In this document: positions 11,112-19,063 of the stretch, one piece after another
Position numbering within the stretch: position 1 is the stretch's first letter
Layout of the letters: every line of letters begins with the position of its first letter
Assembly: GCA_963769845.1 (NCBI GenBank)
Contig: CAVYNL010000031.1
Coordinates: 1 to 47,165, forward strand
Direction: 5' to 3'
Length of the DNA: 47,165 bases
From: JBGQMW01 sp963769845
GTDB taxonomy: Archaea > Thermoproteota > Bathyarchaeia > Bathyarchaeales > Bathycorpusculaceae
Program-made: the position numbers and the translations under genes
Notes under the pieces: generated by a model
Databases searched by the model: none
Seen by the model: only the letters and a program-made list of their open reading frames with translations
What the model was told of the DNA's origin: nothing

Positions 11112-12026
11112 TCAATCCCGGGGAATAGTTCCTATCGCGTCCTTTATCGTCTTGACGGAGTTCTCGAAATCCTGTCTCGTCTCATCATCTAGCTTGAGCT
11201 CCAGTATCTTTTCAACGCCGTTCTTTCCCAGAATGCACGGCACGCCGATGGACACGTCTGAGAACCCGTACTCGCCCCGCAGGATCGTTGAGACGCTCAT
11301 TAGCCTGTTTCTGCCCCTCAGCACAGCGTCGGCCATTATTCTGATGACCTCTCCGGGCGCGTAGACGGTGGAACCCTTGAGCTTTATGACCTCAGACCCT
11401 GAGGACCTCGTCAAATTCACGACCTTTTCAACCTGCTCACTAGTCAGCAAGTCCGTAATCGGTACGCCTGAGACCGACGCGAAATTCACGAGCGGGACCA
11501 TCGAATCTCCATGCTCTCCGATGACTAGAGCCCGCGTGTCTTCCCTCGAAACACCCAGCTCCTGCGCGATGTATGACCTGAAACGCAGAGTGTCCAGAAT
11601 GTTTCCCATGCCGAAAACCCTGTTCCTCTCAAAACCCGACTCGTTGAAAGCCACGTAAGTCATGATGTCAACTGGATTGGTGACCATCATGAGTTTGCAG
11701 TTGGGCGCGTACTTGACGACCTCTGTGACCACGGACTTCACGATCTTCGCGTTCTTGCCGATCAGGTCAATGCGGCTCATCCCTGGCTTTCTCGCCTCAC
11801 CCGCGGTGACGATCACAAGCTCAGAACCGCTCATCTCGCCGAAATCGCTCGTACCTCTGATGTTTCCGTCAAACTCGATCGCTGGAGCAGTCTGCATCAT
11901 ATCAAGCGCCTCGCCCTTGGCAGCATTCTCAAAAACGTCAATCAAGACAATGTCGCTAATTCTTGCCCCAAGAATGCTGAAGGCTGCGGAACTGCCGACC
12001 CTCCCAGCACCAACAATCGTAATCAT
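11112..12026 (-). CDS. mdh: Malate dehydrogenase (LDH/MDH family)
   Basis: A complete NAD(P)-dependent 2-hydroxyacid dehydrogenase of 304 residues, interconverting malate and oxaloacetate in the cytoplasm. Residues 1-13 are the nucleotide-binding start MITIVGAGRVGSS (GxGxxG), followed by IVLIDVFE, whose aspartate favours NAD. The substrate loop GEARKPGMSRIDL has arginine where lactate dehydrogenases carry glutamine, which marks MDH. MVTNPVDIMTYV and the catalytic histidine in VIGEHGDSMVPL are intact. ATG 12026 is chosen because MITIVGAG is the conserved start and the 19 residues upstream are not. A TATA-like TTTATGTAAA lies about 20-30 bases ahead, so the mRNA may be leaderless. Confidence 0.95.
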   Translation of the reverse strand: MITIVGAGRVGSSAAFSILGARISDIVLIDVFENAAKGEALDMMQTAPAIEFDGNIRGTSDFGEMSGSELVIVTAGEARKPGMSRIDLIGKNAKIVKSVVTEVVKYAPNCKLMMVTNPVDIMTYVAFNESGFERNRVFGMGNILDTLRFRSYIAQELGVSREDTRALVIGEHGDSMVPLVNFASVSGVPITDLLTSEQVEKVVNLTRSSGSEVIKLKGSTVYAPGEVIRIMADAVLRGRNRLMSVSTILRGEYGFSDVSIGVPCILGKNGVEKILELKLDDETRQDFENSVKTIKDAIGTIPRD

Positions 12027-12144
12027 AATAGCCAAATGAAATCCAGCTTTACATAAACCTAACTGATGATGCCCTTTCCACATGGATGATGACTAGCTGA
12101 AAGTTTATTTGGAACAAGAGCGTTGATTGTGTTTCACCGAAAGA

Positions 12145-12222
12145 GCCCTGGTAGTATAGTCCGGTCTAGTATATGCGGCTGTCGCCCGCAGGACCCGGGT
12201 CCAAATCCCGGCCAGGGCGCCA
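12145..12222 (+). tRNA. tRNA-Asp (GTC), CCA encoded
   Basis: Full cloverleaf. The acceptor stem GCCCTGG pairs with CCAGGGC. The D arm is GTAT/GTAT. The anticodon stem TGCGG/CCGCA holds the loop CTGTCGC, giving anticodon GTC. The T arm is CCGGG TCCAAAT CCCGG. Discriminator G is at 12219 and an encoded CCA at 12220-12222. There is no intron. A TATA-like GTTTATTTGG lies about 35-40 bases upstream. The T loop begins TCC instead of the usual TTC. Confidence 0.93.
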
Positions 12223-12421
12223 TCCTATTACCTTCTTTTCTGACAGACTTGCAAATTGCGTGCAGAACGACTTCCTCGTTTTTTCTCTGAACGCGGGCGT
12301 GTCTATCGCGCGCGCTAAGGCTGCCCAAAACACTGAACTGACAATCGACTAACACCTGCGTCTGCAAGACCATTGAGATACAAACGCTGACCAACTGTCA
12401 AGAGAATAACATTAGCGCTGA
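12223..12421. other. Spacer after tRNA-Asp
   Basis: No gene is supported. A T-rich CCTTCTTTTCTG follows the tRNA by about 10 bases and may end its transcript. GCGCGCGC lies at 12308-12315. Confidence 0.5.
12308..12315. repeat. (GC)4 element
   Basis: GCGCGCGC flanked as ATCGCGCGCGCTAAGG in the spacer downstream of tRNA-Asp. It has the recurrent right flank TA. Confidence 0.75.
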
Positions 12422-12700
12422 TCATCGCGCCTCGTCTTCTTTCTCTTTCTCGACAATCTTCTTGAGTTTCTTTTCCATCTTCAGCTCGTAAACATGCTCC
12501 TTGACCGGCGGCGGTAGACCTTCCCTTTCAAAGAGCAGATTCGGAGGGACAATTCGTCTCTCGCCGACTTTTACCTCTATTCTCTCGCCGTTCACCACAT
12601 CTTCAAACGTCTCTAACGCTTCCACAACCCAACTTCCGCGACTCTCAGACAGAACCTTAACCTTATGCTTACCCTTGTAGAATCGGACCTCTGCGCTCAT
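12422..12700 (-). CDS. Conserved small protein of unknown function
   Basis: 92 residues, intact, beginning MSAEVRFYKGKHKVKVLSES. The first 60 residues alternate strands and turns (VRFYKGKHKVKV, GSWVVEALETFEDV, RIEVKVGERRIVPPNLLF), which suggests a small SH3-like beta barrel. The last 30 are a charged helix (KMEKKLKKIVEKEKEDEAR). I do not recognise the family. It sits between tRNA-Asp and NreA and shares no strand with them. The regular codon pattern and the length of the frame argue that it is a real gene. Function unknown. Confidence 0.7.
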   Translation of the reverse strand: MSAEVRFYKGKHKVKVLSESRGSWVVEALETFEDVVNGERIEVKVGERRIVPPNLLFEREGLPPPVKEHVYELKMEKKLKKIVEKEKEDEAR

Positions 12701-12766
12701 AGGCTCTCACAACACAATTCTCATGCTGCAGCAGATATAAAACAAGCGTTTCTTCACCCAACAAGT

Positions 12767-12926
12767 ATGTCATCAAGACGACTCAGGCATGTGACCCTGG
12801 CTTCCTGAACTGGTGGCTGAAGCGCATTTGGATCACATGGTGAACCAGTATACGCTGCGAAAGAACAAACAGGACCTGCGAATTCTGATAGCCTCATCGA
12901 AACAGGACAGTGCCCAGAAAGCATAA
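12767..12926 (+). pseudogene. Small protein with one frameshift
   Basis: ATG 12767 opens SSRRLRHVTLAS, then a TGA. One base on, the frame gives ELVAEAHLDHMVNQYTLRKN and KQDLRILIASSKQDSAQKA to TAA 12926. Removing one T from TCCTGAAC near 12805 joins them into a 52-residue, helical, basic protein. The family is not recognised. It lies directly upstream of NreA on the same strand. Confidence 0.45.
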
Positions 12927-12961
12927 GAATCACTTTTTACCATCTTTCAGAGCGATAAGCG

Positions 12962-14323
12962 TTGAGCTTTTCGCAGACACGGCCGAACAACAAGTATTCA
13001 GACACATGGTTACACAACATACTGAAACACTCGGGCGTCAACCATGAAGAAAGCCTGACCGTCACCGCGAGAGGCTCGAGAAGCGGGTTGTGCGTCATCT
13101 GTAAAGGTTCAAGGCTGCTCTGCGGCAAGCTGCGTTGCCCGATTATCGTGAAAGTCAACTATTACCTGAAAAGCATCCCGCTCATGGACAGCCAGGACAT
13201 CGACGGGGCTTCACCGCCCAGCGTTTTCATCGGGAGAGTCGGCTACCCAAACGTGTACGCTGGACCGCTGGTGCCACCCGTGCAGGCCGACACGAGCATT
13301 TACGATTTGCCCGAGCTTTGGTTCGGAAAATCCATGGACGAGATCGTTGCTTTTCGTTCGATGCTTGTTCGCGGCAAGCAGAGGGTTCATGTGCAGAAGT
13401 TCAGCGAAGCAGGAAGAATAATCGACAAGACCCGCGAGCTTGCTCTCGCAGTGAAGCCTGTTGATGTCGAACTGCTGCTGACCAAGAAGCCTCACGGCAA
13501 CATCTTCATGAGCGACGAAGTACAACCGTTCGGTCCCTCCGCGCCCATAAGAGACCTTCGACTGGGCAACACAACTTGGGACCACCAAATAGAGAACGCG
13601 TACGGCGACACGGATCTGAAGGCTGTTCCCGCGGTGGTCGAACTCTACGGCCGGGGCGTTCTCGAAACGAAGATTCAGCGTGCCTTCAGCGTCGGAGCCT
13701 TCGGCATCGAAAAAAACCGCCGATTCGTGCCCACCCGCTGGAGCATAACCGCCGTGGACGACATACTCTCAAAGAACCTCATGGAACAAGTCAGACAGTT
13801 CCCAGAGATCAGCGAATACCGACTTTACGAAAGCCACTACTTGGACAACATATTCGAAGTGCTCATGATCCCGCGCCAATGGAGTTATGAAGCCATCGAA
13901 GCCTGGTACCCCGGCACCGTGTGGAACCCAAACGGCAAACGAGTCGTCATGTTCGGAGACTGGGAGGGCTACGAAAAACGCACCACGTATGCTCAGATCG
14001 GCGGATGCTACTACGCTGCACGTCTCGCGGTCTGCGAGCTGCTCGTAAAAGAGCGGCGCCAGGCCACGGTAGTCGTCTTACGCGAAGCTCGTCCAGGCTA
14101 CATAATGCCCGTCGGAGTCTGGCAGGTCAGGGAGAACGTGAAAAACGCCATGCGCCAAAAGCCGCTGCTCTACAACACGTTGAACGAGGCACTGCAAAGA
14201 ATCGCGAGCCAATTTCAGATTCCGCTCGAAAGCTGGGTCCGAGAGAGTCACCTAATACGAAACACTCTGTTCCAGCGAAGAATCACCGACTTTCTCCAAG
14301 CACCCGCCGCCTTGCAGCAGTGA
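12962..14323 (+). CDS. nreA: NreA-type archaeal DNA repair protein
   Basis: A 453-residue Nre-family protein. The family has a shown role in archaeal DNA damage repair and works with the PCNA clamp. Near residues 43-60 is the N-terminal zinc motif CVICKGSRLLCGKLRCP. The conserved core follows: PPSVFIGRVGYPNVYAGPL, VEVQPFGPSAP-like EVQPFGPSAPIRDL, GAFGIEKNRRFVPTRWSITA and GDWEGYEKRTTYAQIGGCYYAAR. The C-terminus carries QRRITDFL, a PCNA-interacting (PIP) motif of the form QxxIxxFL, as in other Nre proteins. The start TTG 12962 is the first in frame; a later start is possible because the first 30 residues are poorly conserved in type. The gene is intact, with no frameshift. Confidence 0.92.
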   Translation: MSFSQTRPNNKYSDTWLHNILKHSGVNHEESLTVTARGSRSGLCVICKGSRLLCGKLRCPIIVKVNYYLKSIPLMDSQDIDGASPPSVFIGRVGYPNVYAGPLVPPVQADTSIYDLPELWFGKSMDEIVAFRSMLVRGKQRVHVQKFSEAGRIIDKTRELALAVKPVDVELLLTKKPHGNIFMSDEVQPFGPSAPIRDLRLGNTTWDHQIENAYGDTDLKAVPAVVELYGRGVLETKIQRAFSVGAFGIEKNRRFVPTRWSITAVDDILSKNLMEQVRQFPEISEYRLYESHYLDNIFEVLMIPRQWSYEAIEAWYPGTVWNPNGKRVVMFGDWEGYEKRTTYAQIGGCYYAARLAVCELLVKERRQATVVVLREARPGYIMPVGVWQVRENVKNAMRQKPLLYNTLNEALQRIASQFQIPLESWVRESHLIRNTLFQRRITDFLQAPAALQQ

Positions 14324-14337
14324 GCATCCTTTTCCCG

Positions 14338-14748
14338 CTAGCCGGTCAGCCGATGAACAAGCCACTTGGACAGTTCATTCTTGATGGCCGCTTGGTCTGC
14401 AAGTCTAATCTCTTTAGACTCCTTCTCTGCCCTCACGTCCCTGTTATGCTCGTCGACCCGCTTGTTAGTCGCAGTAACGATGTGGTCCAGCCAGTTCAGC
14501 TTCTCCTGCAGATTGTTGAGAGTCGTCACTAGCTTCAGCTGATCCTCGACGACGAGAACTTTCCGGTCCCAGAAATCCAGACTGCCCCAGAGTTCAAGGT
14601 CGAAAAGAGTCTGCCAAGCATAGGACGGATACCCATCTAACGGCAAGCTAATCACGTAAGCGCCCGGATGAAACGGGTCATTACGAATGTCAACATGGTC
14701 TACGCCTATGGGATGCTTAATGTTTACCTTCTTGGCGAGGTCTGCCAA
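14338..14748 (-). CDS. Conserved coiled-coil protein of unknown function
   Basis: 136 residues, intact. The N-terminal half (NIKHPIGVDHVDIRNDPFHP, GAYVISLPLDGYPSYAWQTL) looks globular. The second half is a long heptad-rich helix (LVVEDQLKLVTTLNNLQEKL, NWLDHIVTATNKRVDEHNRD) expected to form a coiled coil. No catalytic motif is seen. It converges with NreA, leaving 14 bases between stops, and lies downstream of the pyrophosphatase on the same strand with a gap of 75 bases, so cotranscription is possible. The function is unknown. Confidence 0.7.
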   Translation of the reverse strand: MADLAKKVNIKHPIGVDHVDIRNDPFHPGAYVISLPLDGYPSYAWQTLFDLELWGSLDFWDRKVLVVEDQLKLVTTLNNLQEKLNWLDHIVTATNKRVDEHNRDVRAEKESKEIRLADQAAIKNELSKWLVHRLTG

Positions 14749-14822
14749 CTTTCACACCCAAAAGGTACTACAGAACAGTCAAAAGTTAAAGGTTGCGTCG
14801 CCAGCAAACTCGGGACCAGAAA

Positions 14823-15365
14823 CTATTCTTTGTAGAGCGCTGCCATTCTCTTGTACTTGTCCATCGTCGCGGTCACTATCGTCTTGGTTTCTTCAGCGTT
14901 CTTCCATTCTTTGAACTTCACCCACTTGTGGGGCTCTAATCTCTTGTATGTCTCAAAAAACTCTTGGATTTCCCGAAGCATGTGCGGATGAACATCGCAG
15001 ATGTCCTTGTAACCGTCAAATCTCGCGTCGTTCACCGGAACCGAAAGAATCTTTGCATCTATGCCCTTCTCATCCTCCACTATCAACGCTCCGTTAACCC
15101 TCACCTTGACTATGCAGCCAACCTCCAGCGGCTGATAACTAAGCACCATAATGTCAAGCGGGTCATCGTCCTCAGCCCAAGTCTGCGGAACGAAGCCGTA
15201 CTCGACGGGAAAAACCACGGACGAAGGAATCACCCTGTCCAACACGAAAGATTCCCAATCCGACCGGTACTCGTACTTATCCCTCGAACCGCTGATAACC
15301 TCAATGACCATGTTCAACATTATCGGCGGCTTGTCACCCGTAGGAATGTCCTTCCAAACGTTCAT
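14823..15365 (-). CDS. ppa: Inorganic pyrophosphatase, family I
   Basis: A cytoplasmic, Mg-dependent enzyme of 180 residues that splits pyrophosphate into two phosphates and drives biosynthetic reactions. It shows VIEVISGSRDKYEYRSD (active-site E, K and R), VIPSSVVFPVEYGFVPQTW and the signature EDDDPLDIMVLS (metal-binding aspartates), followed by DEKGIDAKILSVPVND and HKWVKFKEW near the end. The length matches the soluble archaeal type. ATG 15365 (MNVWKDIPTGDKPP) is preferred over 15374, since NVWKDIPTG is the family start. The gene is intact. Confidence 0.95.
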   Translation of the reverse strand: MNVWKDIPTGDKPPIMLNMVIEVISGSRDKYEYRSDWESFVLDRVIPSSVVFPVEYGFVPQTWAEDDDPLDIMVLSYQPLEVGCIVKVRVNGALIVEDEKGIDAKILSVPVNDARFDGYKDICDVHPHMLREIQEFFETYKRLEPHKWVKFKEWKNAEETKTIVTATMDKYKRMAALYKE

Positions 15366-15455
15366 GCAAACCACACTCTCACGGCAAGAGTTGAACAGGC
15401 TTATTTAAGTTTCCTCGAAAACATATGTCCCACAGCGGAAACGTAAACTATTCTT

Positions 15456-15611
15456 TCATTTCCTCTTGCGGTATATCGGAGCCTCTTCTTTCGCATCATA
15501 TCTGACGTACTCGAAGCCTACCTTTATGAGTTCATCCTCTTCTCTGCTTGTTCGGGGTCTGCACACGGTATAATCGTCTTCCCCGAAGTTTACAAGGTGA
15601 GTGTAGACCAT
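15456..15611 (-). pseudogene. C-terminal remnant of an archaeal tyrosine integrase
   Basis: An open frame of 51 codons reading MVYTHLVNFGEDDYTVC, then RPRTSREEDELIKVGFEYV and PIYRKRK. It matches the characteristic last 50 residues of archaeal XerA/SSV-type integrases: YTxLVNF just after the catalytic tyrosine region, then the x-EAGFEYV ... LFRKRK-type ending. Nothing of the catalytic domain (R, HxxR, Y) remains. The frame begins one base from GCGCGCGC (15613-15620), so the integrase appears cut at that element. A free-standing small gene using ATG 15611 is possible but less likely. The family assignment rests on remembered sequence style. Confidence 0.55.
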
Positions 15612-15612
15612 T

Positions 15613-15620
15613 GCGCGCGC
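15613..15620. repeat. (GC)4 element at truncated integrase
   Basis: GCGCGCGC flanked as ATTGCGCGCGCTAGTAC. On the minus strand the integrase tail starts right after it, and the TAG of its right flank ends the ORF at 15620. Confidence 0.75.
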
Positions 15621-15856
15621 TAGTACGAAGTGTGTATGAACGATAGGTAGTTCAAAACACTGACTGATGAAAAGAGGGCTTCTGGAGTCTTTGGCTCTGC
15701 TAGCTTATTCATATCGGATAAGGTATAATGGTTTGCTTGCTTCCTTTTTCTTCTCTTCTCGGGAAATGTCTTGCATTGGTTTTTGATTCTTGCTTTCCAA
15801 TCTTGGAGACCCTCGGGAAGACTGTTGACACGTGCATATTTGGATTTTTCACTCAT
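15620..15856 (-). CDS. Hypothetical small basic protein
   Basis: A 78-codon frame from ATG 15856 reading MSEKSKYARVNSLPEGLQDW, then KARIKNQCKTFPEKRRKRKQ. The RxKNQCKTFPEKRRKRKQ part is strongly basic and could bind nucleic acid. The stop TAG is supplied by the flank of the (GC)4 element, so the end of the protein may be accidental. I do not recognise a family. It may be a chance or truncated frame in a decayed mobile-element region. Confidence 0.3.
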   Translation of the reverse strand: MSEKSKYARVNSLPEGLQDWKARIKNQCKTFPEKRRKRKQANHYTLSDMNKLAEPKTPEALFSSVSVLNYLSFIHTSY

Positions 15857-15993
15857 AACAAGCAAAAGCCTGCGCCTAGCCAGAGACCAATTGAGCAGTG
15901 AATGCTCAATGTCAAGCGATGTTCTCCACTTAAACACTGACCGCACAATGATATTCCAGTTATAAAGCAAACGCGAGCAACGATTAAAGCATG

Positions 15994-16155
15994 CTAGGCC
16001 TTGTTTCTTCTTTCTTCAACAGCCTTACGCATCAAGTCTATGACTACTGACGCGACCGCGCCATAATCACTGTAGCCGCTCTCCAGTAGGAACTCGTTCA
16101 ACAAGGCTCAGGGCACGTCATACACCGTCCTGTTCACGTAGGTTTCACCTTTCAT
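15994..16155 (-). pseudogene. Small RHH-like protein with an in-frame stop
   Basis: From ATG 16155: MKGETYVNRTVYDVP, TGA, ALLNEFLLESGYSDYGAVAS, then VVIDLMRKAVEERRNKA to TAG 15994. A strand followed by two helices with VASVVIDLMRKAVEER is typical of ribbon-helix-helix-type DNA-binding proteins. One base change (TGA from CGA, arginine) would explain the single stop. It lies between the integrase remnant and a zinc protein, as in small mobile-element gene sets. The fold is inferred only. Confidence 0.4.
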
Positions 16156-16214
16156 CTGCACGTTCTCAACGAGATAGCATGATAATGCTCTCTGTCCCAT
16201 TCTTCCCCTCTCTC

Positions 16215-16370
16215 CTAAACGAAGAGGCTGGCATAACAGCCAGAATGGTAATGCCTCGAAGACCTGCGACCGTGCCCCTTCTTGCTGATAACAGACTGCC
16301 CTGTCTGCAGGGACTTTCTACAGCGGTTGCAGACAAGGTTCAAGCCTCTCTGCTTCAATTGCTTCTTCAT
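16215..16370 (-). CDS. Small zinc-binding protein
   Basis: A 51-residue protein from ATG 16370 (MKKQLKQRGLNLVCNRCRKS). CNRC, then after 25 residues HYHSGC, give a CxxC ... HxxC set able to hold one zinc; ISKKGHGRRSSRHYHSGCYA is basic. Such single zinc ribbons are common in archaea and often bind DNA or RNA. A TTG start at 16454 would add 28 residues of unclear value. The same strand carries the RHH-like frame 60 bases downstream. No target is known. Confidence 0.5.
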   Translation of the reverse strand: MKKQLKQRGLNLVCNRCRKSLQTGQSVISKKGHGRRSSRHYHSGCYASLFV

Positions 16371-16934
16371 GGTTTCTGAAACCGTATAGGTGCGGCTGTG
16401 TCCTGACAAAAGAGGCTCACCAAGACCCTTCACTGTGTCCAGTCTGCCTGACAAGGATAAGAGGCTGTCCTTGATGCGACACTTTCACGCAACAGGGAGA
16501 GGCGAGTTAAAGTGTCATAGGATTTTGTTTAAGAACGCAGATAACCGCAACCATTTCGGAGAGCACTATCAGTAGCCGCTTTGCTTTCTGCTAACATGGG
16601 ATTGTTCTGTTTTGCTAGTATTGTAATCAAGTAGGGGTTCTGGGGCAGGGTGGTGAAAGGAGAAAGGGAAAATGACTTGAATATAGGAGAAGGCCTTTCT
16701 TCCATGCCCTTGAACCCTTACTTGTCTATGAGTATAATGCACGGTTTAATGGGATACGCCTTTCTTCGGTTGAATAGGTTGATTTGATGTTGGAACTGGC
16801 ATCTGAGCTTGTTGAACGAAGAGAAAGCCTGCCTTTTCCTTCAACAGGGCACAGACATTTCTGAGAACACTGTCATAATTCTTCCAAAAACGTTAACTTC
16901 TCGGTTCAATCATAATGATCAGGGAGACTGGATA
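16371..16934. other. Spacer with a possible dockerin-tail fragment
   Basis: No intact gene. On the plus strand a frame ends NADNRNHFGEHYQ at about 16573, close to the AKHFGEHYP ending of the dockerin-like protein at 18655, so this may be the last codons of a lost dockerin-bearing gene. The GC-poor part 16600-16800 holds TTGAATATAGG near 16680, a weak TATA-like box, and is probably the control region of the following beta-helix gene. Confidence 0.35.
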
Positions 16935-18655
16935 TTGGTCAACAGAGCGGCCACTAGTCTATTGGTCGTCTTGTTGCTACTAGGCACCGTGGTAACTGTG
17001 GTCGATTGTTCGAGCAGTCAGGACTTCTAGCGCAGTCTTCATCCGTGCCGACGGCTCTATAGACCCCCCGACAGCGCCTATTTCGACACTTGACAACATC
17101 ACATACACTCTGATTGGCAACATCACGTTCGATGCTAGCGGGATCGTTATCGAAAAAGACAGTGTGAAACTGGATGGAGCGGGCTACACACTTCTGGGGT
17201 CAGGGCTTGAGACGGGAATTGACGTCTCCAACAGAGAAAATGTGACAATAGAAAACACTCGAATTAGTGAGTTCTATTCTGGCATCTTTCTCAATTACTC
17301 CAAAAATAGCCGAATCTCTGAAAACACCATAACACACAACGGGTATGGCATTCTTCTTGTCTATTCCAGCAACAATGTCTTGAGGAACAACTCGATGGAG
17401 AGCAACACGTACGCCTTCTACGTCGGCGGCACCTCACTTTCGAACTATGTGAATGACGTTGATTCTTCAAACACGGTTGACGGCAAGCCAGTCTACTACT
17501 GGGTCGACGCACACGAGAAGCAAGTGCCCCTCGACGCTGGATGTGTATGCCTCGTCAACTGCTCAGGCGTAACCGTTCAAAACCTGAACCTCATAGGAAA
17601 TGGAGAAGGCATAATGCTTGCCTACACAACAAGCTCGTTGATCACTCAGAACCACATGACATACGACGGCGACGGTATCCGCCTCTACTCATCCAACGAC
17701 AACACAATCATCGCAAACAACATGACCACAAATAGGGGAAATGGCATCCTTCTCTGGTCTTCTTGTAACAACGATATCTCTGAAAACGAACTGACTAGTA
17801 TGTGGGGTAATGGCATCTTTCTACAATACCTCCGACGGCAACAGAATCTCGGAAAACAACATGACTGCCAACGGCTACGGCATGACCGTCATAACCTCGA
17901 ACAACAACAGTATTTCTGAAAACAGCTTCACCGCAAACAGCGATCACGGCATCGGCCTCAGATACTCCAACAGCAACCGACTGTTCCAAAACAATATGGT
18001 AGACAACGTCTACGGTATCGCCCTGGGATATTCCAACGATAACACAGTTCTGGGAAACAACGTCACCGCAAACAAGGACGGCATTGACCTCTGGTCGCCC
18101 TGCAGCAACAACAGCATCTCCAGAAACAATATAGCGAATAACAGTGTTGGTATTACTCTCAACTCTTCCTCCAGCAACAGCATTTTCGAAAACAACATAA
18201 GTGCAAACAAAGAGTGCGGCATTAGTCTCGAGTTTTCCCTCAGCAACAAGTTCTATCACAACGAAATCACTAACAACACCCACCAAATCCTTTCATACTA
18301 CTCAATGAACGCGTGGGATGACGGTTATCCTTCTTGCGGCAACTACTGGAGCGACTACAACGGAACAGACTCGAACGGTGACGGCATAGGCGATATGCAA
18401 TACATTATCGATGCAAACAACACGGACCGCTATACTCTCATGAGTCCTTACTGGTACTGGAGCAACCCTGCTTCCTATGACCTGAACCGTGATATGAAAA
18501 TCGACATGAAAGATGTGGGTTCAGCTGCAGCGTGTTTGGGCAGCCGTGCGGGTGACTCCAAATGGAACCCTCGCGCAGACGTAATAGGAGATGGAGAAGT
18601 CGACATAAGGGATCTTGTCACAATAGCCAAACACTTCGGAGAACACTACCCTTAG
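16935..18655 (+). pseudogene. Secreted NosD-like beta-helix protein with dockerin-like tail (two frameshifts)
   Basis: An exported protein of about 570 residues. TTG 16935 starts a signal peptide (ATSLLVVLLLLGTVVTVV). A frame change near 17025 leads to the mature start AVFIRADGSIDPPTAPI, and a second near 17810 joins 17164-17815 to the rest. About ten PbH1 rungs follow, such as NSRISENTITHNGYGILL, NTIIANNMTTNRGNGILL and NRLFQNNMVDNVYGIAL, forming a right-handed beta helix of the NosD/CASH type. The tail has paired Ca-binding repeats: DLNRDMKIDMKDVGSAA and ADVIGDGEVDIRDLVTIAKH. The family binds or modifies surface glycans; no catalytic residue is evident. The tail is like that of the peptidase at 8710-10471. 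Confidence 0.8.
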
Positions 18656-18661
18656 GTTGCG

Positions 18662-18977
18662 CTATCCAAATGTTTCTTTCAAGGCAGCTTTAATCGCAGG
18701 AGTTTCCGTCTCTTCCATTCTTTTCCTCAAATCCTGCATCGTGCTGATTTCGAAGTAGACGCTGCCAAGCAACCTAGTCCGCTTGCCATCTGAAATACGG
18801 TAGTAACGAAGCACGGTAGTAACCGAAGCGCGATGCTCTCTGCTTTTTTGGGTCATCGAACTTTACGTATTGGATGAACGGTTCCCACGTATCATACTTC
18901 ACTGAAACCTCCTCGAGTATCCACGCATGTTCCACATCAGCACCGAAACTGGTTCTTCTCGGAACTTTTTCATTCAA
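18662..18977 (-). pseudogene. Small unknown protein broken by a 16-base tandem duplication
   Basis: From ATG 18977 the frame reads MNEKVPRRTSFGADVEHAW, then ILEEVSVKYDTWEPFIQYVK, and runs into RFGYYR; one frame over it goes on as RYYRISDGKRTRLLGSVYF and ends KAALKETFG at 18662. Between them an imperfect repeat (18797-18812 and 18813-18829) doubles the codons for GYYR and shifts the frame. Removing one copy restores a protein of about 100 residues. The family is not recognised. It converges with the beta-helix gene, with 6 bases between stops. Confidence 0.5.
18797..18829. repeat. Imperfect tandem duplication, 16 + 17 bases
   Basis: ACGGTAGTAACGAAGC is followed directly by ACGGTAGTAACCGAAGC. 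The two copies differ by one C. The net extra 16 bases change the reading frame of the small gene that contains it. Confidence 0.85.
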
Positions 18978-19063
18978 TCAAAAACACCTCCTGTGCAAGA
19001 GTTGAAAGTACAGGACCACATTGAACAATGAAAAAAGAGGGGATTGCGCGGGTGACTTCGCCA

